Below are positions 25,908 through 33,460 of a stretch of DNA of 35,018 nucleotides, in pieces. The stretch comes from Sphingomonadaceae bacterium (GTDB taxonomy: Bacteria > Pseudomonadota > Alphaproteobacteria > Sphingomonadales > Sphingomonadaceae): contig JADLBY010000015.1 in the NCBI GenBank assembly GCA_020847445.1, positions 1 to 35,018 on the forward strand, read 5' to 3'. The position numbers and the translations under genes are program-made. Positions within the stretch are counted from its first letter, which is position 1. Each line of letters opens with the position of its first letter. Under the pieces are notes generated by a model. That model searched no databases, was not told where the DNA came from, and saw only the letters and a program-made list of their open reading frames with translations.

Positions 25908-26371
25908 GCGAAGCTAGAACCAAGCCCTTTACCGGTTATCATATGGCCGCAATCCTGATCGGATTTTTCGGCATCGTGATCGCGGTCAACATCTACATGG
26001 CCAAGGTCGCGGTGGGCACCTTTGGCGGCACCGTGGTCGACAACAGCTATGTCGCCAGCCAGAATTATAATGAGTGGCTGGCCGAGGCCGACCGGCAGAG
26101 CAAGCTGGGCTGGTCGATCGCTGCGTCGCGTGTCGCTGGCGGCAGGGTTGCTTTGCAAGTCGCCGACAATGGCGTTGCAGGGCAGGGCTTTGTCATCAGT
26201 GCGCGCGCCATCCATCCGCTGGGCCGGGCGCCCGAACAGGCACTGCGCTTTGAACCGCAGGGTGATGGCAATTGGCTGTCGACCGAGGCGCTCCCTAGCG
26301 GCCGCTGGACACTCCATTTCGAAATGCGCCGCGATGCCGACCATTACCGCACGATAGCCGACGTAAAATGA
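25904..26371 (+). CDS. ccoH: CcoH/FixH family cbb3 assembly protein
   Basis: A 155-residue protein with one N-terminal transmembrane helix (about 14-34: AAILIGFFGIVIAVNIYMA) and the FixH hallmark VDNSYVASQNYNEWLAEADRQ just after it. The rest is a periplasmic domain. CcoH/FixH is needed for cbb3 oxidase maturation. It overlaps ccoG and ccoI by 4 bp at each end, so translation is coupled. Confidence 0.92.
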   Translation: MSEARTKPFTGYHMAAILIGFFGIVIAVNIYMAKVAVGTFGGTVVDNSYVASQNYNEWLAEADRQSKLGWSIAASRVAGGRVALQVADNGVAGQGFVISARAIHPLGRAPEQALRFEPQGDGNWLSTEALPSGRWTLHFEMRRDADHYRTIADVK

Positions 26372-28497
26372 ATGCACCCGCACCCAAGGCGTCGATAACG
26401 GCCTTGCCGGAAACGCTGTTTGCGGTGCCAGGGATGCGCTGTGCGGGGTGTATTTCGAAGATCGAAACCGGGCTGACGCAAGTGCCGGGGATTGCTGCAG
26501 CGCGCGTCAACTTCACTGCCAAACGGGTGGCGATCAGCCATTTGCCCGAAACCACTGTTCCCGAAATCCAGCGTGCAATTGCAGCGCTCGGCTTTGAATC
26601 GCAGCCGCTCGGCGACGAACTGGCAGGCCTTTCAGATCAGAGCAGCCGTGAACTGCTGAAGGCGATGGCCGTCGCGGGCTTTGCGATGATGAACATCATG
26701 CTGCTGTCAGTTTCGGTCTGGTCAGGTGCGAGTGGTGGCACCAAAGATCTATTTCACTGGCTGTCGGCGCTGATTGCCTTGCCGACCGTTGCTTATTCGG
26801 GGCGGCCCTTCTTTCGTTCGGCTTGGGCTGCGCTCAAGAACCGGCGCACCAATATGGATGTGCCGATTTCGATCGGTGTTGCCCTGACCACCGCCCTGTC
26901 GCTCCACGAAACCTTTGTCAGCGGCCCGCATGCTTATTTCGATGGCGTAGTCATGCTGCTCTTTTTCCTGCTCACCGGTCGCTGGCTCGATAGCGTGATG
27001 CGTGATCGAGCGCGCGATGGCGTCTCGGCGCTGCTCAAACACAAGGCGGCAGGCGCACTGGTTCTGGCCGAAGATGGCACTTCGGAATGGGTCAATGCTG
27101 ATGCACTCAAGCCCGGCATGGTGATGCTGATCGCTGCGGGCGAGCGTTTGGCGGCGGACGGCATTGTCACCAAGGGGCGTTCGCAATTCGACCTGTCGCT
27201 GCTCACCGGCGAATCGGTGCCAGTTCAAGTCGCGCCCGATGACATAGTGCATGCTGGAACGCTGAATGTGGATGCGCCGGTCGAGATACGGATTACTGCA
27301 GCTGGCGCTGCAACTGCGCTGGCCGACATTGCACGGCTGATGGAGGATGCGGGCCAATCGAAATCGCGCTACGTCCGCATCGCCGACCGTGCCGCGCGCT
27401 ATTATGCACCTGCTGTGCACACCCTCGCTTTGCTCAGCTTTGCAGGCTGGATGCTGGCAGGGGCGGGCTGGCATCAATCGCTGCTGATTGCAGTTGCAGT
27501 GCTCATCATCACCTGCCCCTGCGCGTTGGGGTTAGCCGTGCCCGCCGCACAGATAGTGACGGCAGGCGCGCTGATGAAAAAGGGCATATTGGTCAAAGAT
27601 GGCTCGGCGCTCGAACGGCTGGCAGAGGTGGATCGCGCATTGTTCGACAAAACCGGCACGCTGACTTTGGGCCGCCCCGAATTGGTGGATCGTGACGCGC
27701 TTCCGGCTTCGGTCAAACCGATCGCGCTCGCCTTGGCGCGGGCGAGTCGCCATCCGCTGTCGCAGGCCTTGCGCCGGGCGTTGGAGGCTGATGGCGTTGC
27801 TGCAGCCGACATATCAGATATCAGGGAAATTGCCGGTCAAGGGGTCGAGGCGTTCTACGGATCGGAGAGGGTCCGTCTCGAGCGCCCCGATGCGAGGAGC
27901 GCCGGTGCGTCGCTTGCTGTTCAGTTTCGGCAGGGTGATGCACCGGCGATAATCCTGACCTTTGAGGATGCGATGCGTCCCGATGCGCAATCAGCACTTC
28001 AGCAACTGCAAGCGCTTGGTATCGAAAGCGGCATCGTTTCGGGGGATCGGGCCGAAGCGGTTCAGCCTGTCGCCCGCGAACTGGGCCTGACCGCGCAAAC
28101 CGGTATGCACCCGCAAGACAAGCTAGATACGATTTCGCGCCTCTCAGCGGCGGGTCAAAAGGTGCTGATGATCGGGGATGGCCTGAATGACGGGCCCGCA
28201 CTTGCCGCTGGCCATGCGTCTTTGGCACCAGCTTCTGCCAGCGATGCCGGTCAGAACGCCGCCGATGCTGTCTTCATGGGCGACAGCCTTGCGCCAGTTG
28301 CCATTGCCGTCCGTGCCGCGCGCGCGACGCAGCGGATTGTGCGGCAGAATTTCTTGCTGGCGATCGGCTATAATGTCATTGCCGTTCCGATGGCGATCAT
28401 GGGGATGGTCACGCCGTTGATTGCAGCACTGGCCATGTCGGGCTCTTCTGTCATCGTCGTTGCCAACGCCTTGCGGTTGAAGGGTGCGGCGAAATGA
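26368..28497 (+). CDS. ccoI: Copper-transporting P1B-type ATPase (CcoI/FixI)
   Basis: A 709-residue P-type ATPase. An N-terminal heavy-metal-binding domain carries GMRCAGC (C25, C28). Other motifs are LLTGESVPV (actuator), CPCALGLAVP (metal site, about residue 383), DKTGTLT (phosphorylation, about 426), RHPLSQALR (HP motif) and GDGLNDGPAL near 607. CcoI moves copper across the inner membrane for insertion in cbb3 oxidase. The order ccoG-H-I-S is the standard assembly operon. Confidence 0.95.
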   Translation: MNAPAPKASITALPETLFAVPGMRCAGCISKIETGLTQVPGIAAARVNFTAKRVAISHLPETTVPEIQRAIAALGFESQPLGDELAGLSDQSSRELLKAMAVAGFAMMNIMLLSVSVWSGASGGTKDLFHWLSALIALPTVAYSGRPFFRSAWAALKNRRTNMDVPISIGVALTTALSLHETFVSGPHAYFDGVVMLLFFLLTGRWLDSVMRDRARDGVSALLKHKAAGALVLAEDGTSEWVNADALKPGMVMLIAAGERLAADGIVTKGRSQFDLSLLTGESVPVQVAPDDIVHAGTLNVDAPVEIRITAAGAATALADIARLMEDAGQSKSRYVRIADRAARYYAPAVHTLALLSFAGWMLAGAGWHQSLLIAVAVLIITCPCALGLAVPAAQIVTAGALMKKGILVKDGSALERLAEVDRALFDKTGTLTLGRPELVDRDALPASVKPIALALARASRHPLSQALRRALEADGVAAADISDIREIAGQGVEAFYGSERVRLERPDARSAGASLAVQFRQGDAPAIILTFEDAMRPDAQSALQQLQALGIESGIVSGDRAEAVQPVARELGLTAQTGMHPQDKLDTISRLSAAGQKVLMIGDGLNDGPALAAGHASLAPASASDAGQNAADAVFMGDSLAPVAIAVRAARATQRIVRQNFLLAIGYNVIAVPMAIMGMVTPLIAALAMSGSSVIVVANALRLKGAAK

Positions 28498-28649
28498 CCG
28501 GCATCTTGATCCTTATCCCGATTGCGCTGGGGCTTGGCCTGCTCGGATTGGGGGCCTTTTTCTGGTCGCTGCGCAGCGGCCAGTTCGACGATCTCGATGG
28601 CGCTGCGCTGCGCATCCTGATCGAGGACGAGGGACCGACCGATGATTGA
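28494..28649 (+). CDS. ccoS: CcoS (FixS) cbb3 maturation protein
   Basis: A 51-residue protein: one transmembrane helix (ILILIPIALGLGLLGLGAFFW), then the family signature SLRSGQFDDLDGAALRIL and an acidic tail. This pattern defines CcoS, needed for cofactor insertion in cbb3 oxidase. It overlaps ccoI by 4 bp and the next small gene by 8 bp. Confidence 0.93.
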   Translation: MTGILILIPIALGLGLLGLGAFFWSLRSGQFDDLDGAALRILIEDEGPTDD

Positions 28650-28887
28650 ACGTCGCGTCAATCCATGGGTGGCCGCGATGGCCTCATTGGCACTTTCGAT
28701 GCCTATCCCCGCAGCGGCGCAGGCGCGCTCGATCATGGTGTCGAACTGCATGGGTGGGATGGACCGTATCGATATCCCCGCTGACCCTTCACAGCCTAGC
28801 GATCATGGTTGCTGCAATAAAGGCTGCCACGCCGCCAATGACCGGCGCAAAAAGAACCAGGATGACAGCCAAAACGACTGCTGCTGA
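28642..28887 (+). CDS. Small exported cysteine-rich protein of unknown function
   Basis: An 81-residue protein. Residues 1-27 look like a signal peptide (hydrophobic ASLALSMPIPAAAQA). The mature part of about 54 residues is polar and has six Cys (36, 57, 58, 62, 80, 81), His at 55 and 63, and Met at 32, 37 and 40. The segment GCCNKGCHAANDRRKK stands out. Its ATG overlaps the ccoS stop region by 8 bp, so it is the last cistron of the cbb3 assembly operon. A periplasmic copper-handling role is suggested by content and position only. I do not recognise a named family. Confidence 0.75.
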   Translation: MIERRVNPWVAAMASLALSMPIPAAAQARSIMVSNCMGGMDRIDIPADPSQPSDHGCCNKGCHAANDRRKKNQDDSQNDCC

Positions 28888-28924
28888 GTTGCCGGCAACT
28901 ATCTTCAAATCAGAGGCTCCGCTG

Positions 28925-29000
28925 CACCAGCGCAGGCTGGTGCCTATCTCGCATCTCGATTTAGCCCGAAAGGCGCAATGGGCCCCAGCCTGCGCTGGGG
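28925..29000. repeat. REP-like paired hairpin element
   Basis: Two inverted copies of a ~20-bp unit flank about 36 bp: CACCAGCGCAGGCTGGTGCC (28925-28944) and GGCCCCAGCCTGCGCTGGGG (28981-29000). Each copy is itself a perfect 7-bp hairpin with a 4-nt loop. This paired layout resembles REP/BIME-type intergenic repeats. It lies between the convergent cbb3 and ompW operons. Confidence 0.7.
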
Positions 29001-29035
29001 CGGCGCAGTTTTGTTAGAGCGGCTTAATCAACCAC

Positions 29036-29065
29036 AAAAAAGAGGCGGGCTCTTGCGAACCCGCC
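29036..29065 (-). terminator. Intrinsic terminator of the ompW operon
   Basis: Read on the minus strand, GGCGGGTTC and GAGCCCGCC form a 9-bp stem closed by a GCAA tetraloop, followed by TCTTTTTT. It lies 29 bp after the ompW stop. Confidence 0.9.
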
Positions 29066-29093
29066 CCCATAGGGAGGAGCTGGTAATGCGGGG

Positions 29094-29762
29094 TTAGAGC
29101 TTGAAGCCCACACCCACGCCAAAGACGAGCGGATCGATATCCACGCCCACGCGCTGCACACCGGCAGCGGTCGTGTTAAGGCGGGCATTGGTGTCCATCT
29201 TGATATATTTGACGTCGAAATTGAGGAACATCTTCTCGTTCAGATCGATGTCGATCCCGGCCTGTGCGGCCCAGCCAAAGCTGCTGCTGAGGTGGACGTT
29301 GGTGGGGCCGACAGCAGCTTCCAAACCGCTTGATGCTTTTTCCTTGTAGAACAAGGTCCAGTTGACGCCCGCGCCGACATAGGGGCGCACCTTGGCTTCG
29401 GGTGCGAAGTGATATTGCAGCGTCACGGTCGGCGGCAACACCCAAGTCGAGGCGAGCTTGCCGATACCCCCAGTGGTTCCGGTGGTTCCCGAAACGCTGT
29501 GCTTGGACGTGGCAGCGATCAGTTCGATGCCGACATTGTTGCTCACCATATGGGTGATATCGACTTCAGGCGTGATCGCATTGTCGACCGAGACGGTTTC
29601 GGCCGCGAAGGCAGGAGTAATGCCAGTCGAATCTTCGTTCGGCGCAACCAATATGCCGCGAACGCGGATGAAGGTGTCGCCTGCTTCGGCCATGGCGGGG
29701 GTTGCCGCCATTCCAGCCATTAGGAGAGCGAGTGTGGAAATCGTTTTTATCTTGATGCTCAT
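29094..29762 (-). CDS. OmpW-family outer-membrane protein
   Basis: A 222-residue protein with a signal peptide ending at AMA/EAGD (about residue 25) and alternating hydrophobic strands of an eight-stranded barrel. Typical OmpW segments are IRVRGILVAPNEDS, TWVLPPTVTLQYHF and VRPYVGAGVNWTLFY, and the C-terminus GVGVGFKL. OmpW proteins form small hydrophobic channels and are often induced at low oxygen. The start ATG follows GGGAG. It is the last gene of a leftward run uspA-DUF2892-ompW. Confidence 0.9.
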   Translation of the reverse strand: MSIKIKTISTLALLMAGMAATPAMAEAGDTFIRVRGILVAPNEDSTGITPAFAAETVSVDNAITPEVDITHMVSNNVGIELIAATSKHSVSGTTGTTGGIGKLASTWVLPPTVTLQYHFAPEAKVRPYVGAGVNWTLFYKEKASSGLEAAVGPTNVHLSSSFGWAAQAGIDIDLNEKMFLNFDVKYIKMDTNARLNTTAAGVQRVGVDIDPLVFGVGVGFKL

Positions 29763-29787
29763 TATGTAACTCCCTGTGAGCGTTGGG

Positions 29788-29976
29788 TTATGGTTTTTTG
29801 CAGGTGTTCAGCCCGAACAAGGTGTAGGCCGGACACCAGCGGAAGAGCCCGGTGAAGAGCGGGACGAGCCCGACCCAACCCCAGACGGTTTTCGGCCCGA
29901 CAAAGACGAGCGAAATCAGAATGATTCCTGCGATGATACGCAGGATGCGGTCAGCATTTCCGACATTGGTGTTCAT
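29788..29976 (-). CDS. DUF2892 small membrane protein
   Basis: A 62-residue protein starting MNTNVGNADRILRIIAGI, then two hydrophobic helices (IILISLVFVG and GWVGLVPLFTGLFRWCPAY) ending in LFGLNTCKKP. The opening NxGxxDRxLR and the CPxYxxxGxxTC ending are the marks of the DUF2892 (YgaP membrane-domain-like) family. Its molecular role is unknown. AAAGGAA precedes the start. It sits between uspA and ompW, with gaps of 21 and 25 bp. Confidence 0.88.
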   Translation of the reverse strand: MNTNVGNADRILRIIAGIILISLVFVGPKTVWGWVGLVPLFTGLFRWCPAYTLFGLNTCKKP

Positions 29977-29997
29977 TGGAAATTCCTTTAGAAGCGA

Positions 29998-30813
29998 TCA
30001 GCGTGAGAGCATTAGCGGGACGCGTGATTGCATCGTCAGATAGCGGGTGACGCCGCCGAGCAGCGTTTCACGAAGACGCGAATGGCCATAGGCACCGATC
30101 AGGATGCAGCCTGCACCATGGTCGAGTGCGAACTGGTGCAGTACGTCATCGGTATCGCGCACGCCGGGCTTCAGATTATGCAACTCGGTCGGAATATTGT
30201 GGCGCGACAGATATTCGGAGGCCGCGGTTTGCGGGAATTCCTCTTCCTTGTTGCCGATCGATACCAGATGCACGGCAGAGGCCATTTTGAGTGTCGGCAG
30301 CGCATGGCGAATCGCGCGGGCGGCCTGTTCCGAGGCATTCCAGCCAACCACCACAGGTGCGGTCGGATCGACCCGGTCGCACCCGGCGGGAACGACCAGA
30401 ACCGGGCATCCCGAATGAACGACGACGGCGTCGACGATCGGCAAGGGATGCGTCACATCACCTTTCTGCGGGCCCGCCTGACCGAGAACGACCAGATCGG
30501 CAAGTGATGATGCAGAAACAATAGTCTGCGCGACATCGCCATCGAATGCCTGCCAGTCCCAACGAACATCTTCGTTAGCAAGCCGCTCCTCGACCTGCTT
30601 TTGCAATTGGTCCTGCTTCTTGCGCAGCTCCTCGATCAAGACGCTGCTGGTGAACATGCCACCGGCTGGATCGAAGGTCGCATAGGCACCATAGGGTGTC
30701 ACATGCATGCAAGTGAGATGCGCGTCATGCGCGCGGCAAATGTCGAGTGCGGCGGTCAGGCGGCCTTCAAAGCCGCTGTCGTCGTGGACATGGACTAATA
30801 CGGACTTCAGCAT
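29998..30813 (-). CDS. Two-domain universal stress protein (UspA family)
   Basis: A 271-residue cytoplasmic protein with two Usp folds: MLKSVLVHVHDDSGFEGRL starts the first and APVVVGWNASEQAARAIRHA the second (about residue 150). The second half ends with the nucleotide-binding signature GAYGHSRLRETLLGGVT (G-2x-G-9x-G). The first copy lacks a clear version of it. It is the first gene of a leftward operon with DUF2892 and ompW, transcribed away from the FNR box at 30898, so low-oxygen induction is likely. Confidence 0.9.
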   Translation of the reverse strand: MLKSVLVHVHDDSGFEGRLTAALDICRAHDAHLTCMHVTPYGAYATFDPAGGMFTSSVLIEELRKKQDQLQKQVEERLANEDVRWDWQAFDGDVAQTIVSASSLADLVVLGQAGPQKGDVTHPLPIVDAVVVHSGCPVLVVPAGCDRVDPTAPVVVGWNASEQAARAIRHALPTLKMASAVHLVSIGNKEEEFPQTAASEYLSRHNIPTELHNLKPGVRDTDDVLHQFALDHGAGCILIGAYGHSRLRETLLGGVTRYLTMQSRVPLMLSR

Positions 30814-30897
30814 TGCAACTTCCCCTGCAATTCCGATTGATGCCGGGATGATACGAGTCGTCGCACGGCCTGTCCTTGACCGATGACAAGGAAGTTA

Positions 30898-30911
30898 TTG
30901 ACTGAGATCAA
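30898..30911. promoter_or_regulatory. FNR box between uspA and hemN
   Basis: TTGACTGAGATCAA fits the FNR consensus TTGAY-N4-RTCAA. Placing its centre at -41.5 for the rightward promoter puts +1 near 30946, with TTAGGTATA as a -10 region near 30934-30940. That is just before the hemN ATG. For uspA, a possible -10 TATCAT (minus strand, 30853-30848) would place the box near -63. Confidence 0.78.
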
Positions 30912-30948
30912 AGCCAGATTTCGCGCTTCTGCTTAGGTATAGGCGATT

Positions 30949-32268
30949 ATGTGGCCTTATTTTCCGGATCTTTTGGCGCGGCCTGTACCGCGATATACGA
31001 GCTACCCGCCGGCCACGCAGTTCACCGAAAAGGTTGGTGCTGACGCGCAGGCAAAGGCGCTCAATGCCGTGGTCAGCGGCACGCCGATCTCGCTCTATGC
31101 GCACATCCCCTATTGCCAGTCGATCTGCTGGTATTGCGGCTGCAACACCGGGGCTGCCGGTCGGACGCAGCGGTTGCACGCTTATCTGGAGGCGCTTGAG
31201 GCCGAGATGGCGATGGTCGCCAAAATGCTCGGCGGGCGAGGAAAGCTGCAGCGTATCGCCTTTGGCGGGGGCAGTCCCAATGCCATCGAACCGATAGCTT
31301 TTGTGCGACTGGTCGACCGGCTGGTGACAATGTATGCCGGAAACAACCCAGACATTTCGGTTGAAATCGATCCGCGCGCCTGCAGCCTCGAATGGGCGAT
31401 GACATTGGCGGTCGCACAGGTCAGCCGGGTCAGTTTCGGGGTGCAGAGTTTTGAACCTGAAATTCAGGCGGCGATTGGCCGGATCCAGCCGGTGGAGATG
31501 ATCGAAACCTGCATGGCGTCGCTGCGCGCGCGCGGGATCAAGGCGATCAATTTCGATTTGATGTATGGGCTGCCGCATCAGACCAATGAAAGCCTTTTGG
31601 GCACGCTAGACCATGTTGCGCGGATGCGGCCGTCGCGCATCGCTCTCTTCGGTTATGCGCACCTGCCGCACATATTCCCGAGGCAGAAACGCATCGATAC
31701 CGCAGCTTTGCCGGGCATTGAAGCGCGTTTTGAACAGGCAGCGATCGGCTATGAACGGCTGGTGTCCGAAGGCTATGTGCCCATCGGCTTTGATCATTTC
31801 GCACTGCCCGATGACTCGCTTGCCATTGCCGCAGCCGAGGGCAAGGTGCGGCGCAATTTTCAGGGCTTCACCGAAGACCAGTCTGACGTGCTGATCGGAT
31901 TTGGCGCCAGCGCGATCAGCCAGTTTCCGGATGCAATCATCCAGAATGAGAAGAACCCCGGCGCCTATCGCGAGATTGTCGGCGCGCACCAGCTCGCTGG
32001 AAAGCGTGGACTTATCCGCGATACCGAGGACCAGCTCCGCGCGCACCTGATCGAACAGCTGCTGTGCACTGGGCGGGCTGATGCCACTTGTCTGCTGAAC
32101 GATCCCGCTGCGCTGGCATCGCTACGCCAGCTGGAGGAACGCAGACTGATCATTCGCGATGGCAATGATATCGTGATGACTGAAGCAGGACGGCCCTATG
32201 CGCGCGTGGTCGCGGCGTTGTTTGATACGACGCTGCCGGTAATGGGCACTGGTTCACTCGCCGCATGA
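30949..32268 (+). CDS. hemN: Oxygen-independent coproporphyrinogen III oxidase (HemN)
   Basis: A 439-residue radical-SAM enzyme that decarboxylates coproporphyrinogen III to protoporphyrinogen IX without oxygen. The N-terminus WPYFPDLLARPVPRYTSYPPA is typical. The iron-sulfur motif is C56-x3-C60-x2-C63 (YCQSICWYCGCNT). The SAM-binding and barrel segments FGGGSPN, VSFGVQSFEPEIQAAIGRIQP and NFDLMYGLPHQT follow, and the HemN C-terminal domain covers about 360-430. It supplies heme for the cbb3 oxidase at low oxygen. The upstream FNR box would leave almost no 5' leader. No ribosome site is seen before the ATG. Confidence 0.95.
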   Translation: MWPYFPDLLARPVPRYTSYPPATQFTEKVGADAQAKALNAVVSGTPISLYAHIPYCQSICWYCGCNTGAAGRTQRLHAYLEALEAEMAMVAKMLGGRGKLQRIAFGGGSPNAIEPIAFVRLVDRLVTMYAGNNPDISVEIDPRACSLEWAMTLAVAQVSRVSFGVQSFEPEIQAAIGRIQPVEMIETCMASLRARGIKAINFDLMYGLPHQTNESLLGTLDHVARMRPSRIALFGYAHLPHIFPRQKRIDTAALPGIEARFEQAAIGYERLVSEGYVPIGFDHFALPDDSLAIAAAEGKVRRNFQGFTEDQSDVLIGFGASAISQFPDAIIQNEKNPGAYREIVGAHQLAGKRGLIRDTEDQLRAHLIEQLLCTGRADATCLLNDPAALASLRQLEERRLIIRDGNDIVMTEAGRPYARVVAALFDTTLPVMGTGSLAA

Positions 32269-32347
32269 AAAGTGCGTTTGGCCAATAAGATAGGCGATTT
32301 ATCGAACTTGATTTGATCGCAGGTCTGATTCGTAGCACCTATCTGCA

Positions 32348-33460
32348 ATGACTCATCAGCCCACAATTCCGAACCTTACCCGTCGTTCATTTGTTGGCGG
32401 AGCAGGCGCGGCAATCGCCATATTCGCCACTCCCTCCGTCTTCGCGGAAAGCGAAACCGGCTGGAAAAAGCTACCCACGGTGCCTTTCAGGGGCAAGCAG
32501 GACGATATCAGCTTCGTTGACGCCTTTCATGGCTGGTATGGCAATGGCGAGGGGAAGCTCTATCGCACCATCGATGGTGGCGATTCATGGGAGAAAGTCT
32601 GGGATCAGCCCGGAACTTTCATCCGCGCGCTGGGCTTTGTCGACCAGCAGGTTGGGTATCTGGGTAATGTCGGGACCAACTATTACCCCGGCGTAACCGA
32701 TACGCATCCGCTCTATCGAACAGCCGATGGCGGACGGAGTTGGCAGGCGGTCTCGGCGGAAGGGATCGACAAGGTCGTCGGTATCTGTTCGATCGACATC
32801 CTGCCGGTCAAACGCATATTCCAAGGCGAATTGCGTACCAGCCATATCGTGACGACGGCAGGGCGGGTTGGCGGTCCTGCGACGATGCTGCGATCCGAAG
32901 ATGACGGGGCTAGCTGGAAGGTCATCGACCTTTCCGAACATGCAGGGATGATCCTCGACGTCAAATTCCACGATCCCAAGACCGGCTTTGTCTGCGCCTC
33001 TGGTGTGTCCGCGACGGGAGAGGGTGACGCCGTGATGCTGATGACCCGCGATGGCGGCAAAAGCTGGAAACCTGTCTGGCGCTCGAAACGGAAACTGGAA
33101 AATGTTTGGAAGATGAGCTGGCCGAGCCGCAAGGTCGGTTATGCTACGGTACAAAGCTATGACGAAGCAGCAGGAAACAGGCGCGTGGTGATCAAGACTG
33201 TTGATGGAGGTAAGAGCTGGAAGGAAATCCTCCTCGTCGACGAGGCCGGCATTCGCGAATTCGGCGTCGGTTTTGTTGACACGATGCGCGGCTGGGTTGG
33301 CACCAGCAAGGGCGGTTTTGAAACCCGCGATGGTGGCAAATCATGGCAGCGGATCGAATTCGGTCGCGCGGTCAACAAAATCAGGGTCGTACCCGGGCCT
33401 TCAGGCGGAAAACGGCTTTTTGCCATAGGTGTCGATGTGCACCGGCTCAATCTGCCCTAG
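32348..33460 (+). CDS. Exported YCF48-like beta-propeller (BNR repeat) protein
   Basis: A 370-residue protein with a twin-arginine-like signal (LTRRSFVGGAGAAIAIFATPSVFA). At least five repeats of the form R-T-x-D-G-G-x-S-W follow, for example YRTIDGGDSWEKV, YRTADGGRSWQAV, LRSEDDGASWKVI, MTRDGGKSWKPV and KTVDGGKSWKEI. These form a sialidase-like / YCF48 propeller, as in photosystem II stability factor HCF136, but such proteins occur widely outside phototrophs. The function is unknown. No ribosome site precedes the ATG. It follows hemN by 79 bp and its stop overlaps the convergent tlyA stop by 4 bp. Confidence 0.82.
   Translation: MTHQPTIPNLTRRSFVGGAGAAIAIFATPSVFAESETGWKKLPTVPFRGKQDDISFVDAFHGWYGNGEGKLYRTIDGGDSWEKVWDQPGTFIRALGFVDQQVGYLGNVGTNYYPGVTDTHPLYRTADGGRSWQAVSAEGIDKVVGICSIDILPVKRIFQGELRTSHIVTTAGRVGGPATMLRSEDDGASWKVIDLSEHAGMILDVKFHDPKTGFVCASGVSATGEGDAVMLMTRDGGKSWKPVWRSKRKLENVWKMSWPSRKVGYATVQSYDEAAGNRRVVIKTVDGGKSWKEILLVDEAGIREFGVGFVDTMRGWVGTSKGGFETRDGGKSWQRIEFGRAVNKIRVVPGPSGGKRLFAIGVDVHRLNLP

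Noticed and set aside
32310-32325. FNR-like sequence TTGATTTGATC upstream of the YCF48-like gene
   Set aside because: The half-site spacing is three rather than four bases and the second half-site is incomplete.
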